32,112 bases of DNA from positions 1 through 32,112 of the forward strand of contig JAUCBJ010003285.1 in assembly GCA_032718475.1 (NCBI GenBank). Direction: 5' to 3'. The position numbers were made by a program, and so were the translations under genes. Under the pieces are notes generated by a model. That model did no database searches, had not been told where the DNA came from, and worked only from the letters and a program-made list of their open reading frames with translations. Source of the DNA: Nemertoderma westbladi. Its lineage: Eukaryota > Xenacoelomorpha > Nemertodermatida > Nemertodermatidae. Shown here piece by piece: positions 19,873-29,264 of this stretch (its first letter is position 1; the number at the start of each line of letters is the position of its first letter).

Positions 19873-21418
19873 GTTATTATTATTAATTTTAATCTCACCT
19901 GACACCTGATGTAACTGAGCAAATATAACGTAGGCCTAGACTAGGCCTATTCGGAATAAACCGCTAACAAAACTTTATCTCAGAAAATTATCTGCAGGGT
20001 CCGGCTTCAACTCGTTTAGGCCTACATAGCGATTATCCAATCAAAAGCATTTGCCCGCTTTCACCCAAATGTATTTGCCCGCATTTTCCCATCAGTATTT
20101 GCCAAGGCCAACTGTATTGTACTTGCCTTGACACCCACCATGCCCTCTCCTGTCCGTCAATCTAATACATAAGTTCCTGGTAGTACCAGGTAGTCTGGTA
20201 GTTAAGTGAACACGGATCAGCCTATTTAGTATGAAAAAGGCGGCAGTGTGCCGCCTTTTTTAAGTGTTGGTACGCAAAGAGTGTTAAACAAACTATGTCG
20301 CTATTGGATATTACCGGTAGTATATTTTTCGTTTTTATCTTTGGCGAGGTGACGGTTGAAATAATCGACAAATTCGTAGTTAATGCAAATCCATGTAGAT
20401 TTTGACAGATTTTAACAATTTATGAAATTTTACTAATTAAATCGGACCTGTTGCTTATTTTCGAAAGTTTTACTTTTTTATATCGTGTCTATTCCCTGTT
20501 GAATTGCCCAAACTTAATTCCTGTAAGTGGACAATGTATTATCAGCCGCTACTTCGGTGACTGCCTCAATGTGATAAATTGTAATTGCTCGAGATCCCGG
20601 AAGCAAAGGAAAATCAACAACTTTCATTACGAAATATGATGTAACTATATTTATAGCAAAACCACATTCAGATACAAACTTTGGGATTCTCAACTCAACT
20701 ATGTATATAGTCGAGTCAATCTAGCAAAAAACCCATAAGTATTTCGCAATCAATCCGAACCACACATTTTGGACTCTATATTACCTTATAAATGACCAAA
20801 AGAAAGTCTATAAAATTTTATTTTGCGGATCATACATATGTTTATTCATGGAAATTCTGCGTAAATTTCCATAAGACAAGCCAAACAAAAGTAACAGTAG
20901 GGAAGAGTAAGTAGCAAATTGGTGATGTTCCAGAATAATTTAATTAATTTCACTGTTAGCTGTGATTCTATGTGAAATTTGTAATATTTACACTGGCGTG
21001 TTACACATTTAATTGCTATATCTCGGTAACTAGAAGTCGCATCAAATTTTTAATTTAATTATATCAAAAACTTCACGATATATTAAGGTAAATTTTATTT
21101 AAAAAAAATTATACAATTCCACTGCAAGGAAATTTCATAATTTCCATTAATGTTAGCGAAAATTTTTCACATAATTAAATTGTGATTGCTCTATTAATTT
21201 TAGGTGTAATTTATTTATTTGTTTTAGTTTGAAAACCACAATAGTTTATCATACAGTATAACAAATATTTTTTTTGGGGATAAGGGTTTTTTAGGTCGAT
21301 ATATCCGATAGGCGAGGTTACAACATCCACCCGTTTAGTAGAGAAGTTATGTAAATAAGGTCCTTATTGTACCAGCAAAATTGGTATAACAAATGGATAT
21401 ATTATTAGACAAATTTCC
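19873..21418. other. AT-rich intergenic DNA, no supported gene
   Basis: Apart from the hairpin at 20234-20260, no repeat, RNA gene or exon is recognised. The small frame at 20451..20639 lacks protein-like features. Confidence 0.35.
20234..20260. other. Perfect 12-bp GC-rich hairpin with T/A-rich base
   Basis: AAAAAGGCGGCA, loop GTG, then TGCCGCCTTTTT. The shape equals a bacterial intrinsic terminator on either strand, but no gene ends here and the surroundings are eukaryotic. It may be a cruciform-forming palindrome or a transposon remnant. Confidence 0.5.
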
Positions 21419-22335
21419 GTTGCTATGGAAACTAAATTGGTAACTACTGTATATAGAAGTGCATACTTCAGGCAATCGATAGTCATTAGAGTAAAGTTTG
21501 TCTGAACCAATTTTGGAGAAAATCCCACCAATAGACCCATTGTTGATATGTAAAATCCATGTTGCTAAGGAAAGAAAACAGGAAATTGAAGGTGATCCGC
21601 ATAATATATTTTTATAGACTTTGTTTGGGGGTATTAACAAGGTAATGTAGAATAAAAAAAAAATTGGTTTGGATGAATTGCGAATTTGTTATGGGTTGAC
21701 CCCCTTTTTCGGTAAGATTGACTCGCCTAATAAGGCCATTGCCATAGCCTAGTCGATTGGGGTTGATTAGAAATTACAGTTACCATGGCAACCAGGCTAA
21801 ACAGACGTTCAAATAACGATAATTTGAAGGACAAGGTTAAGCTATTATGAATTGGTACCAACTCGTACCCCCACTAAATCACATATTCTGCATCTGAATT
21901 ACATTGTTCTATTTTTCAGTTTCCATGATAACCACATCAAACCTGACTCTTTGATACAAAAATCGTTAATTTGTAGCTTAGATAATTTATGCAATAAAAT
22001 TTTCTGCAACTTTGTTAAGCGATAAATAAAATATACCAAAGCTTGACCTTTTATAAACTCAAAACGTTCCAGAACACTTAGTTGCCATGGTAATATGAGT
22101 TGATTCGCCAGTCTATATAATTCAAGTCTTCTACTGTATATTACTGCAAAAGCACACTAGATACCGTACTACCGGTAACTTTTCGTTTCTAAAATCAACA
22201 ATAAGGTCCAAAGTCAAGTTTATTCAGGTTAATTATAAAATTAAATTACCATGGAAACCAGGCTAAATTGATGTTCAAAAATATAAATTTATAATGTGGA
22301 GCACAAGCTTAGGGAGTTACGACTATGGACCAACT
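21419..22335. repeat. Diverged repeat array with RFX X-box-like palindromes
   Basis: Six related 14-mers occur at 21419 (GTTGCTATGGAAAC), 21561 (GTTGCTAAGGAAAG), 21779 (GTTACCATGGCAAC), 21919 (GTTTCCATGATAAC), 22081 (GTTGCCATGGTAAT) and 22245 (ATTACCATGGAAAC). Spacings are 142, 218, 140, 162 and 164 bp. The copies at 21779 and 22245 also share about 90 bp of downstream similarity (CCAGGCTAAA, GTTCAAA, then GGACCAACTC-like). The 21779 copy is a perfect match to the X-box rule GTNRCC-N0-3-RGYAAC, the binding site of RFX factors. Whether the array is regulatory or a decayed repeat that happens to carry such palindromes is open. Confidence 0.5.
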
Positions 22336-22611
22336 CCTTTTAAATTTTTGGTTTGGAAGAAGTTTTAGTCTGAGTTGGAATCTTCCGATATTGACAGGGC
22401 TCCCGAACAACTATGGTCTGTACAATAACATATTTTTCAACTTTCCTGCTGATATTACTTTCTTTAGATTACCGTAGTTGGTTGGTAATTTCTCATCCAT
22501 TTATCACATTATTATTTATTAATTCTCCCAAGGTCTTCGAAATGTTGCTTTAGTTCCTCCTCTACTAAATTATTATACGTTTCTTTGGGTACAACTTTGC
22601 AAATTCGTCAA
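22336..22611. other. Intergenic DNA, possibly the body of the adjacent SINE
   Basis: Read on the minus strand, this follows the tRNA-like head at 22612-22690 and may be its body, but the 3' end cannot be placed. Confidence 0.25.
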
Positions 22612-22690
22612 TGACGTCCAGGTGGGATCGAATTGGTGACCTCCAGGTTCGAAGTCTGTCGCTCTAACTACCCCGGTTGTGGCTCAGATA
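22612..22690 (-). mobile_element. tRNA-like SINE head or tRNA pseudogene (Arg-like)
   Basis: The minus strand reads GGGGTAGTTAGAGCG (A-box region), then CAGACTTCGAACCTGG (anticodon-arm-like, TCG), then AATTCGATCCC (B box). Order and spacing fit a tRNA-derived polymerase III promoter. The D-arm region is shortened and the stems have mismatches, so it is not a working tRNA. It is unrelated in sequence to the SINE at 3174-3443. Confidence 0.5.
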
Positions 22691-23150
22691 AAAGGTAAAC
22701 CCTCAATTTACGAGGGATAACGGTAACTACTTCTACTGCTGTACTACTAGCTCAAACTATTCAGATAGGACTCTTGAAGCATGGAAGGGACTAAGGGAAG
22801 AAGGAAACTGACGACCCAGCGCAAAATATTTCGAAATAACATTAAGATTAGCGCGGTAGTCGCAGAAGGAATATTTATATATTCTATCATAGATTTACAA
22901 ATAGTATATTTTATAATTTTTCTCATATTTCACAATCAATTTCTAAATACCCAGTAAATTAAATGGAAACATGATAAATAAATTATAATTTATCAACCAA
23001 ATATGTGACTGTTAAATAATGGATGGTATGATTGCACCAAAGCCAAGGTGATTTTTATGATAACAGTAAATTTTGATCATATTATATCCACAAGGAGGGT
23101 ACAATAATACACACACACTTTAACTAACATCTCACAAAAGGGTTTCAAAG
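22691..23150. other. Intergenic DNA, nothing recognised
   Basis: This is AT-rich sequence leading into satellite C, with no exon, RNA gene or repeat seen. Confidence 0.35.
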
Positions 23151-24529
23151 TAAAATATTTTAATTAACTGGTTGGCCCAAATAAATAAAATATTTTAATT
23201 AACTGGTTGGCCCAAATAAATAAAATATTTTAATTAACTGGTTGGCCCAAATAAATAAAATATTTTAATTAACTGGTTGGCCCAAATAAATAAAATATTT
23301 TAATTAACTGGTTGGCCCAAATAAATAAAATATTTTAATTAACTGGTTGGCCCAAATAAATAAAATATTTTAGTAACTGGTTGGCCCAAATAAATAAAAT
23401 ATTTTAATTAACTGGTTGGCCCAAATAAATAAAATATTTTAATTAACTGGTTGGCCCAAATAAATAAAATATTTTAATTAACTGGTTGGCCCAAATAAAT
23501 AAAATATTTTAATTAACTGGTTGGCCCAAATAAATAAAATATTTTAATTAACTGGTTGGCCCAAATAAATAAAATATTTTAATTAAGTGGTTGGCCCAAA
23601 TAAATAAAATATTTTAATTAACTGGTTGGCCCAAATAAATAAAATATTTTAATTAACTGGTTGGCCCAAATAAATAAAATATTTTAATTAACTGGTTGGC
23701 CCAAATAAATAAAATATTTTAATTAACTGGTTGGCCCAAATAAATAAAATATTTTAATTAACTGGTTGGCCCAAATAAATAAAATATTTCAATTAACTGG
23801 TTGGCCCAAATAAATAAAATATTTTAATTAACTGGTTGGCCCAAATAAATAAAATATTTTAATTAACTGGTTGGCCCAAATAAATAAAATATTTTAATTA
23901 ACTGGTTGGCCCAAATAAATAAAATATTTTAATTAACTGGTTGGCCCAAATAAATAAAATATTTTAATTAACTGGTTGGCCCAAATAAATAAAATATTTT
24001 AATTAACTGGTTGGCCCAAATAAATAAAATATTTTAATTAACTGGTTGGCCCAAATAAATAAAATATTTTAATTAACTGGTTGGCCCAAATAAATAAAAT
24101 ATTTTAATTAACTGGTTGGCCCAAATAAATAAAATATTTTAATTAACTGGTTGGCCCAAATAAATAAAATATTTTAATTAACTGGTTGGCCCAAATAAAT
24201 AAAATATTTTAATTAACTGGTTGGCCCAAATAAATAAAATATTTTAATTAACTGGATGGCCCAAATAAATAAAATATTTTAATAACTGGTTGGCCCAAAT
24301 AAATAAAATATTTTAATTAACTGGTTGGCCCAAATAAATAAAATATTTTAATTAACTGGTTGGCCCAAATAAATAAAATATTTTAATTAACTGGTTGGCC
24401 CAAATAAATAAAATATTTTAATTAACTGGTTGGCCCAAATAAATAAAATATTTTAATTAACTGGTTGGCCCAAATAAATAAAATATTTTAATAACTGGTT
24501 GGCCCAAATAAATAAAATATTTTAGTAAC
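23151..24529. repeat. Satellite C: 35-bp tandem repeat, about 39 copies
   Basis: The unit is 35 bp (AACTGG at 23166 and 23201). Blocks are AAAATATTTTAATTAA, then CTGGTTGGCCCAA, then ATAAAT. Copies are almost identical. Differences are small deletions beside TTTTA near 23370, 24283 and 24491, and single substitutions near 23586, 23790 and 24256. Each unit holds the palindromes AAAATATTTT and TTAATTAA and the near-palindrome TTGGCCCAA. The homogeneity points to recent expansion. It has no similarity to satellites A or B. Confidence 0.97.
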
Positions 24530-25360
24530 TTATGTATAGAAGATCAGACATTATGAACACAAAGTAAAGGTATTCGTAATAACCTCCAGTAATATCGCGA
24601 AATTTTTTGACGGAATTACCATAAAAGGTTCTGTGGACAAGCCAATAACAAACTCTTTCCTTCCGAACCCTGGTAATAACCTGCCATACGTATAAATGAG
24701 TGTGTCGAATGAGCAACTATATTTTATTTTAAATATTGTTAAAAATTATTCAATCGGCTTCCATTTGCTTTACATAAGGTAAAGGTTTCCGTCGTTGGCT
24801 TTCTCAGAAGTGATGATAGAGAGCGACATGAACAGAAGGCACTAATAATTATCTTTCGGTTTAAAGAACAACGCATTACAGCATTGTGTTCAGCTATACA
24901 TAAAAACTAAAAATATTAAAATTTACAAACACTATTAATTAAATGTTTTGTTTACAGCAACCTTAAAGAAATCAATAAATAATTATTTAATATGAACAAT
25001 TTGATGTTATTAATAAATAGTTGAGACGCTTAATTACTCACAGGATGTTAATTAAATAATTAGTACTGCATATCCAATATTATAAAAAAACCAAGTTAAA
25101 CAACTATAACATTAAAAATGAAATCCATTTTACAATTCAATTATATTTATAATTATTACTAAATTAATTATTGGTACAATATCTAATAAACTACATTACT
25201 TTAAAACAATATCACATAATAAATAAACAGAAATACATTACCATATTACATTACGACTGGCAGCTAAGGAACATAACAAACTATTAAAAACTACACGGAT
25301 CGAGTATATTATTATCGCAAAGCCTTCAGTATAAACGGTTCTATGTAGAAGATTGAGTGC
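24530..25360. other. AT-rich intergenic DNA, no supported gene
   Basis: The minus-strand frame at 24522..24716 follows an acceptor-like GTATGGCAG but contains no recognised domain. The rest, to 25360, is very AT-rich. Confidence 0.35.
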
Positions 25361-26004
25361 ATATAGGTATAGGTATAGGATAGGTAGGTATTATAGGTAT
25401 AGGTATAGGAAGGTTATTATAGGTATAGGTATAGGAAGGTTATTATAGGTATAGGTTAGGTAGGTATTATAGGTATAGGTTAGGTAGGTATTATAGGTAT
25501 AGGTTAGGTAGGTATTATAGGTATAGGTTAGGTAGGTGTTATAGGTATAGGTATAGGAAGGTTATTATAGGTATAGGTATAGGAAGGTTATTATAGGTAT
25601 AGGTTAGGTAGGTATTATAGGTATAGGTTAGGAAGGTGTAGGTATAGGAAGGTTATATAGGTATAGGTTAGGTAGGTGTTATAGGTATAGGATAGGAAGG
25701 TATTATAGGTATAGGTTAGGTAGGTATTATAGGTATAGGTTAGGTAGGTATTATAGGTATAGGTTAGGTAGGTGTTATAGGTATAGGTATAGGAAGGTTA
25801 TTATAGGTATAGGTATAGGAAGGTTATTATAGGTATAGGTATAGGAAGGTTATTATAGGTATAGGTTAGGTAGGTATTATAGGTATAGGTTAGGTAGGTA
25901 TTATAGGTATAGGTTAGGTAGGTGTTATAGGTATAGGATAGGAAGGTGTTATAGGTATAGGTTAGGTAGGTGTTATAGGTATAGGATAGGAAGGTATTGT
26001 AGGT
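25361..26004. repeat. C-free G-rich tandem array, 24-26-bp units, about 26 copies
   Basis: There is not one C on the plus strand over 644 nt. Two unit types alternate irregularly: TATAGGTATAGGTTAGGTAG with GTAT (24 bp), and TATAGGTATAGGTATAGGAA with GGTTAT (26 bp), plus a GTGTT variant of the first. GG pairs come every 4-6 nt, so four-GG, two-layer G-quadruplexes are possible throughout. The frame on the minus strand (25801..26121, repeating Tyr-Thr-Tyr-Asn) is a by-product. TTAGG words occur but there are no runs of a canonical telomere repeat. Confidence 0.95.
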
Positions 26005-26223
26005 CAAAGGTATAGGAGTGTGCAAGATATACGAGTCATGTAGTGAGCATGCCATATAGTTAAAAACAGTCAATTTAACTAAAACGTAACTGAAGTAAAA
26101 ACCGATTATTTCAGAAATCATAACGCAGATTCCATGAGAGAATATCTTATAATATTCATTTGGCCTTTATAAGTATTTGTAATAGTGATAATAATTACTG
26201 CAAAATTTATGTTGGTCATAGAC

Positions 26224-26323
26224 CGCCAATATAGAATCTGTAGCGGCAAAATAGAATAAAAAGCGTCGATACAAGATAAACAGCGCCAACATAGGATAAA
26301 AAGCGGCAATGAACATAAAAATA
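26224..26323. repeat. Diverged 20-bp minisatellite, five copies
   Basis: Five 20-bp units start at 26224, 26244, 26264, 26284 and 26304, each with a CG(C/G/T)CAA-like start and an AGAATAAAAAG-like end. They differ at several sites, so the array is old. The minus-strand frames across it are not supported as genes. Confidence 0.75.
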
Positions 26324-27539
26324 CAATGCATCAAAAAAAGGCAAGTATTTTTTAAAGACATACATAACACTTAGGTAACCAAACTGTCCTCATTGAATAC
26401 ATTGAGCCATTACCTAAAACAGCGCACATTCGTAGCCCTTTATACTACACAGCACAGACACCAGATAACACCCGACGCGACCGAATACTAATGCTGACTC
26501 TAAAATAATAACTAAATAACGTTATTCTACCGCAGCTGCCCACCAACCGCGTCGCAGGCTAGACCTGGACGGATAACAATTAATTACACAAAACTAACGG
26601 GTTAGGTAGTTAGGTTCTAAAAGTGAAACAAAATTAACTAAAACATGAAATACTTTCTATTCAATTTGTCGAGTGGAACAAAACTGAATGATATACATTA
26701 TGACACTCTTAGTGCAAAAATTATATACCATCACGATTTCGTGCTATAAAAATAGTCGACAGATGTTTTTAAAACGTCACACCACTAATTTTTCTTACAA
26801 ACCATGCAAAAAGGCAAACACGGTGACAATACAACTTCGGTTTTAGGAACACATTGTAACTTCGGAAGCAAAATTTTATGAAATCTCAAAGTTAAACTTT
26901 CCGTATTATAGAATACAATTAGAACTGTTTGAACCATCGCCTCAGTGATTAATGGGGCGCATTAAATTAGATAGGGAACCGCAGATGCTTAGATGCAGCC
27001 AATCAGGTACTTAGTCGTACCAGATGTTGGGCGAAGCCTATGATATGCAGCCAATGGGGAATCAGTTGAGGTAAATCCGTGTACATAGTTTACCGCACGA
27101 GTGCGTTAAGTCGATCAGTTGGTGCACAATGAGGACAATAAGTATAAAATCAAATGAGTTCAACATAATTCGCTGGAATTAGTCCAGTTCGATTACCGAG
27201 ATTCCCTTCTAACCATCCCGGCTCCTTCGAAGGCCGCACTGCAAAGAACGGAAATATTACATTTATTTAGATGTCTTTATTTCATGAACCGAGATTTTGA
27301 ATCACTCACACACAAATAATATTGTATTTTTGTCTGGAATAATATAGGGCTCGAAATCTACTACGAGATTAATTAAACTAATCGGAACGTTTTAAATGTT
27401 TTGTTAAATGTTAACGAACAACGAACTGATTGAGCAACATTACTGTGAGCTACAAATAATTTATTATGGATTAATGTTATTCGGTTGACCTGAATGTTTT
27501 CTCATTTTGTCTAAAAGGAATGTAAATTCAGCTACTTAC
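26324..27539. other. Intergenic or intronic DNA with possible promoter elements
   Basis: Two CCAAT boxes in the same context (GCAGCCAAT at 26995 and 27045) precede TATAAAAT at 27142 on the plus strand. No plus-strand gene is visible downstream. If the SH3 exon belongs to an active gene, this stretch is more likely its downstream intron. I looked for the second half of the SH3 domain here on the minus strand and found none. Confidence 0.25.
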
Positions 27540-27619
27540 CGTTAGTAATAATGTCACTCGCATGGAATGATAGTTCTGCGTCATTTTCAGCCTCACAATC
27601 GTGCAAAGCTCTCACTTTC
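27540..27619 (-). CDS. 80-bp exon encoding the first half of an SH3 domain
   Basis: On the minus strand, acceptor TTTTGTATAG precedes 80 bp and donor G|GTAAGTAG follows. The single open frame reads KVRALHDCEAENDAELSFHA, then SDIITN. This matches the start of an SH3 domain: ALYD-like strand (here ALHD), acidic RT loop (EAENDAE), ELSF, and the hydrophobic DII. SH3 domains bind proline-rich peptides. The exon has a phase 2 start and phase 1 end, so flanking exons are required; the W-x-G and P-x-N-Y half is not seen within about 1 kb. Among families I know, the SH3 of GRAF-type RhoGAPs (CEAE...ELSF) and of STAM adaptors (RKVRAL) are most alike. I cannot choose between them. Splice sites, frame and domain agree, so the exon itself is well supported. 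Confidence 0.75.
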
Positions 27620-28048
27620 CTATACAAAATAGAAATCAGATATTGATAGTAAAGTTAAGGTTAATAAGGTTAAGGTTAACACACCTGGAATAAAGTAAAT
27701 AATTATTATTAAGGTACACTAATTCCATTCTATACAACTTACTCAATAAGTGTTTTGCAAAAAGATACGAAACGACACAATTTTAGAAATTCGTAAATAA
27801 TTGACGTATGTAATAAAACATAGTCAGATAATGCCAATATCAAATCATAATACACTAAAAATACTACAGATAGATAGAATGATAGTATATAAGCGTGAAG
27901 CGCAGCAGTGTCTAGGCGTGTTAAAGAAAAGCAAAATAAAGCATTTGGATATATTAGACATTATTCAGTACAATAAAAAAAGTCATGCAAAACATGCTGT
28001 GCATTAAATTATTTATTGTATATGTGTTTAACATCCATAGATTGTATA
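27620..28048. other. Intron or intergenic DNA upstream of the SH3 exon
   Basis: This holds the polypyrimidine-type acceptor region of the SH3 exon. Two copies of TTAAGGTTAA-like words lie at 27655-27680. The plus-strand frame at 27801..28007 has no recognised domain and opposes the exon strand. Confidence 0.3.
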
Positions 28049-28118
28049 AATTAATAAGTAATTAAACCGGACTAAGGATGATCCAACTCTATAGCAAATG
28101 GAGCGGAAAAAATGAATT

Positions 28119-28198
28119 CGCCACCAGCGGGGATTGAACCCACGTCTCCCGATAAACGTTCAGGTATGCTAACCACTACACCACCACACCACGGAGGC
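28119..28198 (-). tRNA. tRNA-like sequence, left palindrome copy, with 8-bp D-arm insertion
   Basis: This copy is the mirror of the one at 28206-28277 but is 80 nt long because an 8-bp tandem duplication (GGTGTGGT-like, minus strand) lengthens the acceptor/D-arm junction. The B box is intact and a T6 polymerase III terminator lies 5 nt beyond the 3' end (28108-28113, minus strand). The insertion should prevent normal folding, so it is a likely pseudogene. Confidence 0.6.
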
Positions 28199-28205
28199 AG
28201 TTTTT

Positions 28206-28277
28206 GCCTCCGTGGTGTAGTGGTTAGCATACCTGAACGTTTATCGGGAGACGTGGGTTCAATCCCCGCTGGTGGCG
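28206..28277 (+). tRNA. tRNA-like gene, right palindrome copy, anticodon position GTT
   Basis: All arms can be drawn in 72 nt. The acceptor GCCTCCG pairs with TGGTGGC (one T-T mismatch). The D arm is GTGT/GCAT, the anticodon arm CCTGA/TCGGG with a 7-nt loop ACGTTTA, a 4-nt variable loop follows, and the T arm is GTGGG/CCCGC around TTCAATC. The A box TGGTGTAGTGG and B box GGTTCAATCCC match the polymerase III consensus, and a T6 terminator follows at 28284-28289. The nearly universal U33 is C here, and the predicted anticodon GTT (Asn) does not fit the Asp/Glu-like body, so decoding function is doubtful. It may be a tRNA-derived pol III gene or the founder of a SINE head. Confidence 0.6.
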
Positions 28278-28347
28278 AATTCATTTTTTCCGCTCCATTT
28301 GCTATAGAGTTGGGTCATCCTTCGTCCTGTTTAATTACTTATTAATT

Positions 28348-28768
28348 AAATTATTTATTTTTTAGCAATACGCATAAGGGAAGAGTCCATAAAGGAGACA
28401 AAGCCAGATCGGGGGCTCACTGAAGGAAAAAGTACGTAGGTGTTACATAAGATCACGTATTGTTAAGTTAAAACAAACTGAGTAGAGTTACTGTAATAAT
28501 CTTATACATTTCGAGTTTTATAATAAATAAAATAAATAAACAATTAGCGTTTATAATTATTGCAAACAATATATAAATCACGACCTTCTTCACACATGAG
28601 GCCAACCCATCGTGAAGTAACGCCGTATACTATGGACTCAGCAGTTACTCAGCTAATATCCGTTAATTGAATCAATGATGCTACTACATGCTACTACACA
28701 ATGGGTAGGCCTGATGCAAGACACAACTACGGCAGTTTAGGTATGGCACAAACAATAGGCGCAATGAG
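28348..28768. other. Spacer between two inverted-repeat structures
   Basis: No gene is supported in this AT-rich sequence. Confidence 0.4.
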
Positions 28769-29264
28769 AGTTGCAACATGGCCTACTTAAATACGGCCTG
28801 CCAAATGGCAGCAAGGCCAAAAAATTAGTGGGTCGATTTTTCAACGTTGTCGTGGCAGTATATTATATATTTGTATAAAGACAATCAAGTTGTTGTATAT
28901 TATCTGAAATTTTATGGAGATTTCAAATATGCAATCGGTTTTGTCATACCTTTCTCAGTATTTGAAATATTTCACGAAAACCAATGGGTACCCAAAAAGT
29001 GGGTTCCAAATGTTGGTTCAACATGAAAATTTCATTTTTCGGATACATGTAATACTCCGTTATTTGCCATTATGAGTTTTAAAGATTCTGGATTATTGAA
29101 ACTTTCATGGTGGACCCACTTTTTGAGTATCCATTGGTTTTCGTGAAATATTTCGAAAACTGTACAAATATATACTGCCACGACAACGTTGAAAAATAGA
29201 CCCACTAATTTTTTGGCCTTGATGCCATTTGGCAGGCCGTATGTAAGTAGGCCATGTTGCAACT
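28769..29264. mobile_element. 496-bp foldback element with long inverted arms
   Basis: The left end AGTTGCAACATGGCCTACTT (from 28769) is mirrored at the right end (29264 backwards). Similarity continues inward through ACGGCCTGCCAAATGGCA, AAGGCCAAAAAATTAGTGGG, TTTTTCAACGTTGTCGTGGC and GAAATATTTCACGAAAACCA. The left arm has about 80 extra bases (roughly 28876-28955) absent from the right. Arms of some 170-260 bp around a loop of about 60 bp fit a foldback-type or long-TIR MITE. The 76-codon minus-strand frame inside it is an arm sequence, not a gene. Confidence 0.8.

Larger units (their letters stand above)
28049..28347. repeat. 299-bp palindrome centred on a 7-nt spacer
   Basis: The left arm (28049-28198) and right arm (28206-28347) are nearly exact reverse complements. 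They differ by a few substitutions near the outer ends and an 8-bp extra segment (ACCACACC-like) in the left arm. The 7-nt spacer is AGTTTTT. Each arm holds one tRNA-like gene. The small protein frames crossing it (28072-28345) are mirror images produced by the palindrome. Confidence 0.95.

Noticed and set aside
20234-20260. Bacterial intrinsic terminator
   Set aside because: No gene ends beside it and all other evidence is eukaryotic. It is kept only as a hairpin.
23151-24529. 35-bp repeats as a CRISPR array or origin iterons
   Set aside because: There are no spacers, about 39 adjoining identical units, and no replication gene nearby.
24522-24716. Second half of the SH3 domain on the minus strand
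   Set aside because: An acceptor-like GTATGGCAG is followed by an open frame with a Trp and a Gly-Asn turn. In the phase required by the 27540 exon the translation lacks the W-x-G and P-x-N-Y spacing and stops after about 20 codons.
25361-26004. Interstitial telomere repeats
   Set aside because: TTAGG words occur but never as consecutive TTAGG or TTAGGG units. The true period is 24-26 bp.
25801-26121. Tyr/Thr/Asn-repeat protein on the minus strand
   Set aside because: The frame is a direct consequence of the C-free repeat and begins and ends with the array. No start context or domain is seen.
26571-26581. GGATAACAATT, as in the lac operator and cloning vectors
   Set aside because: The match is 11 bp with no vector sequence on either side, so it is chance.
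28072-28345. Two nearly identical 70-77-residue proteins on opposite strands
   Set aside because: They arise from translating the two arms of the palindrome, whose content is tRNA-like.
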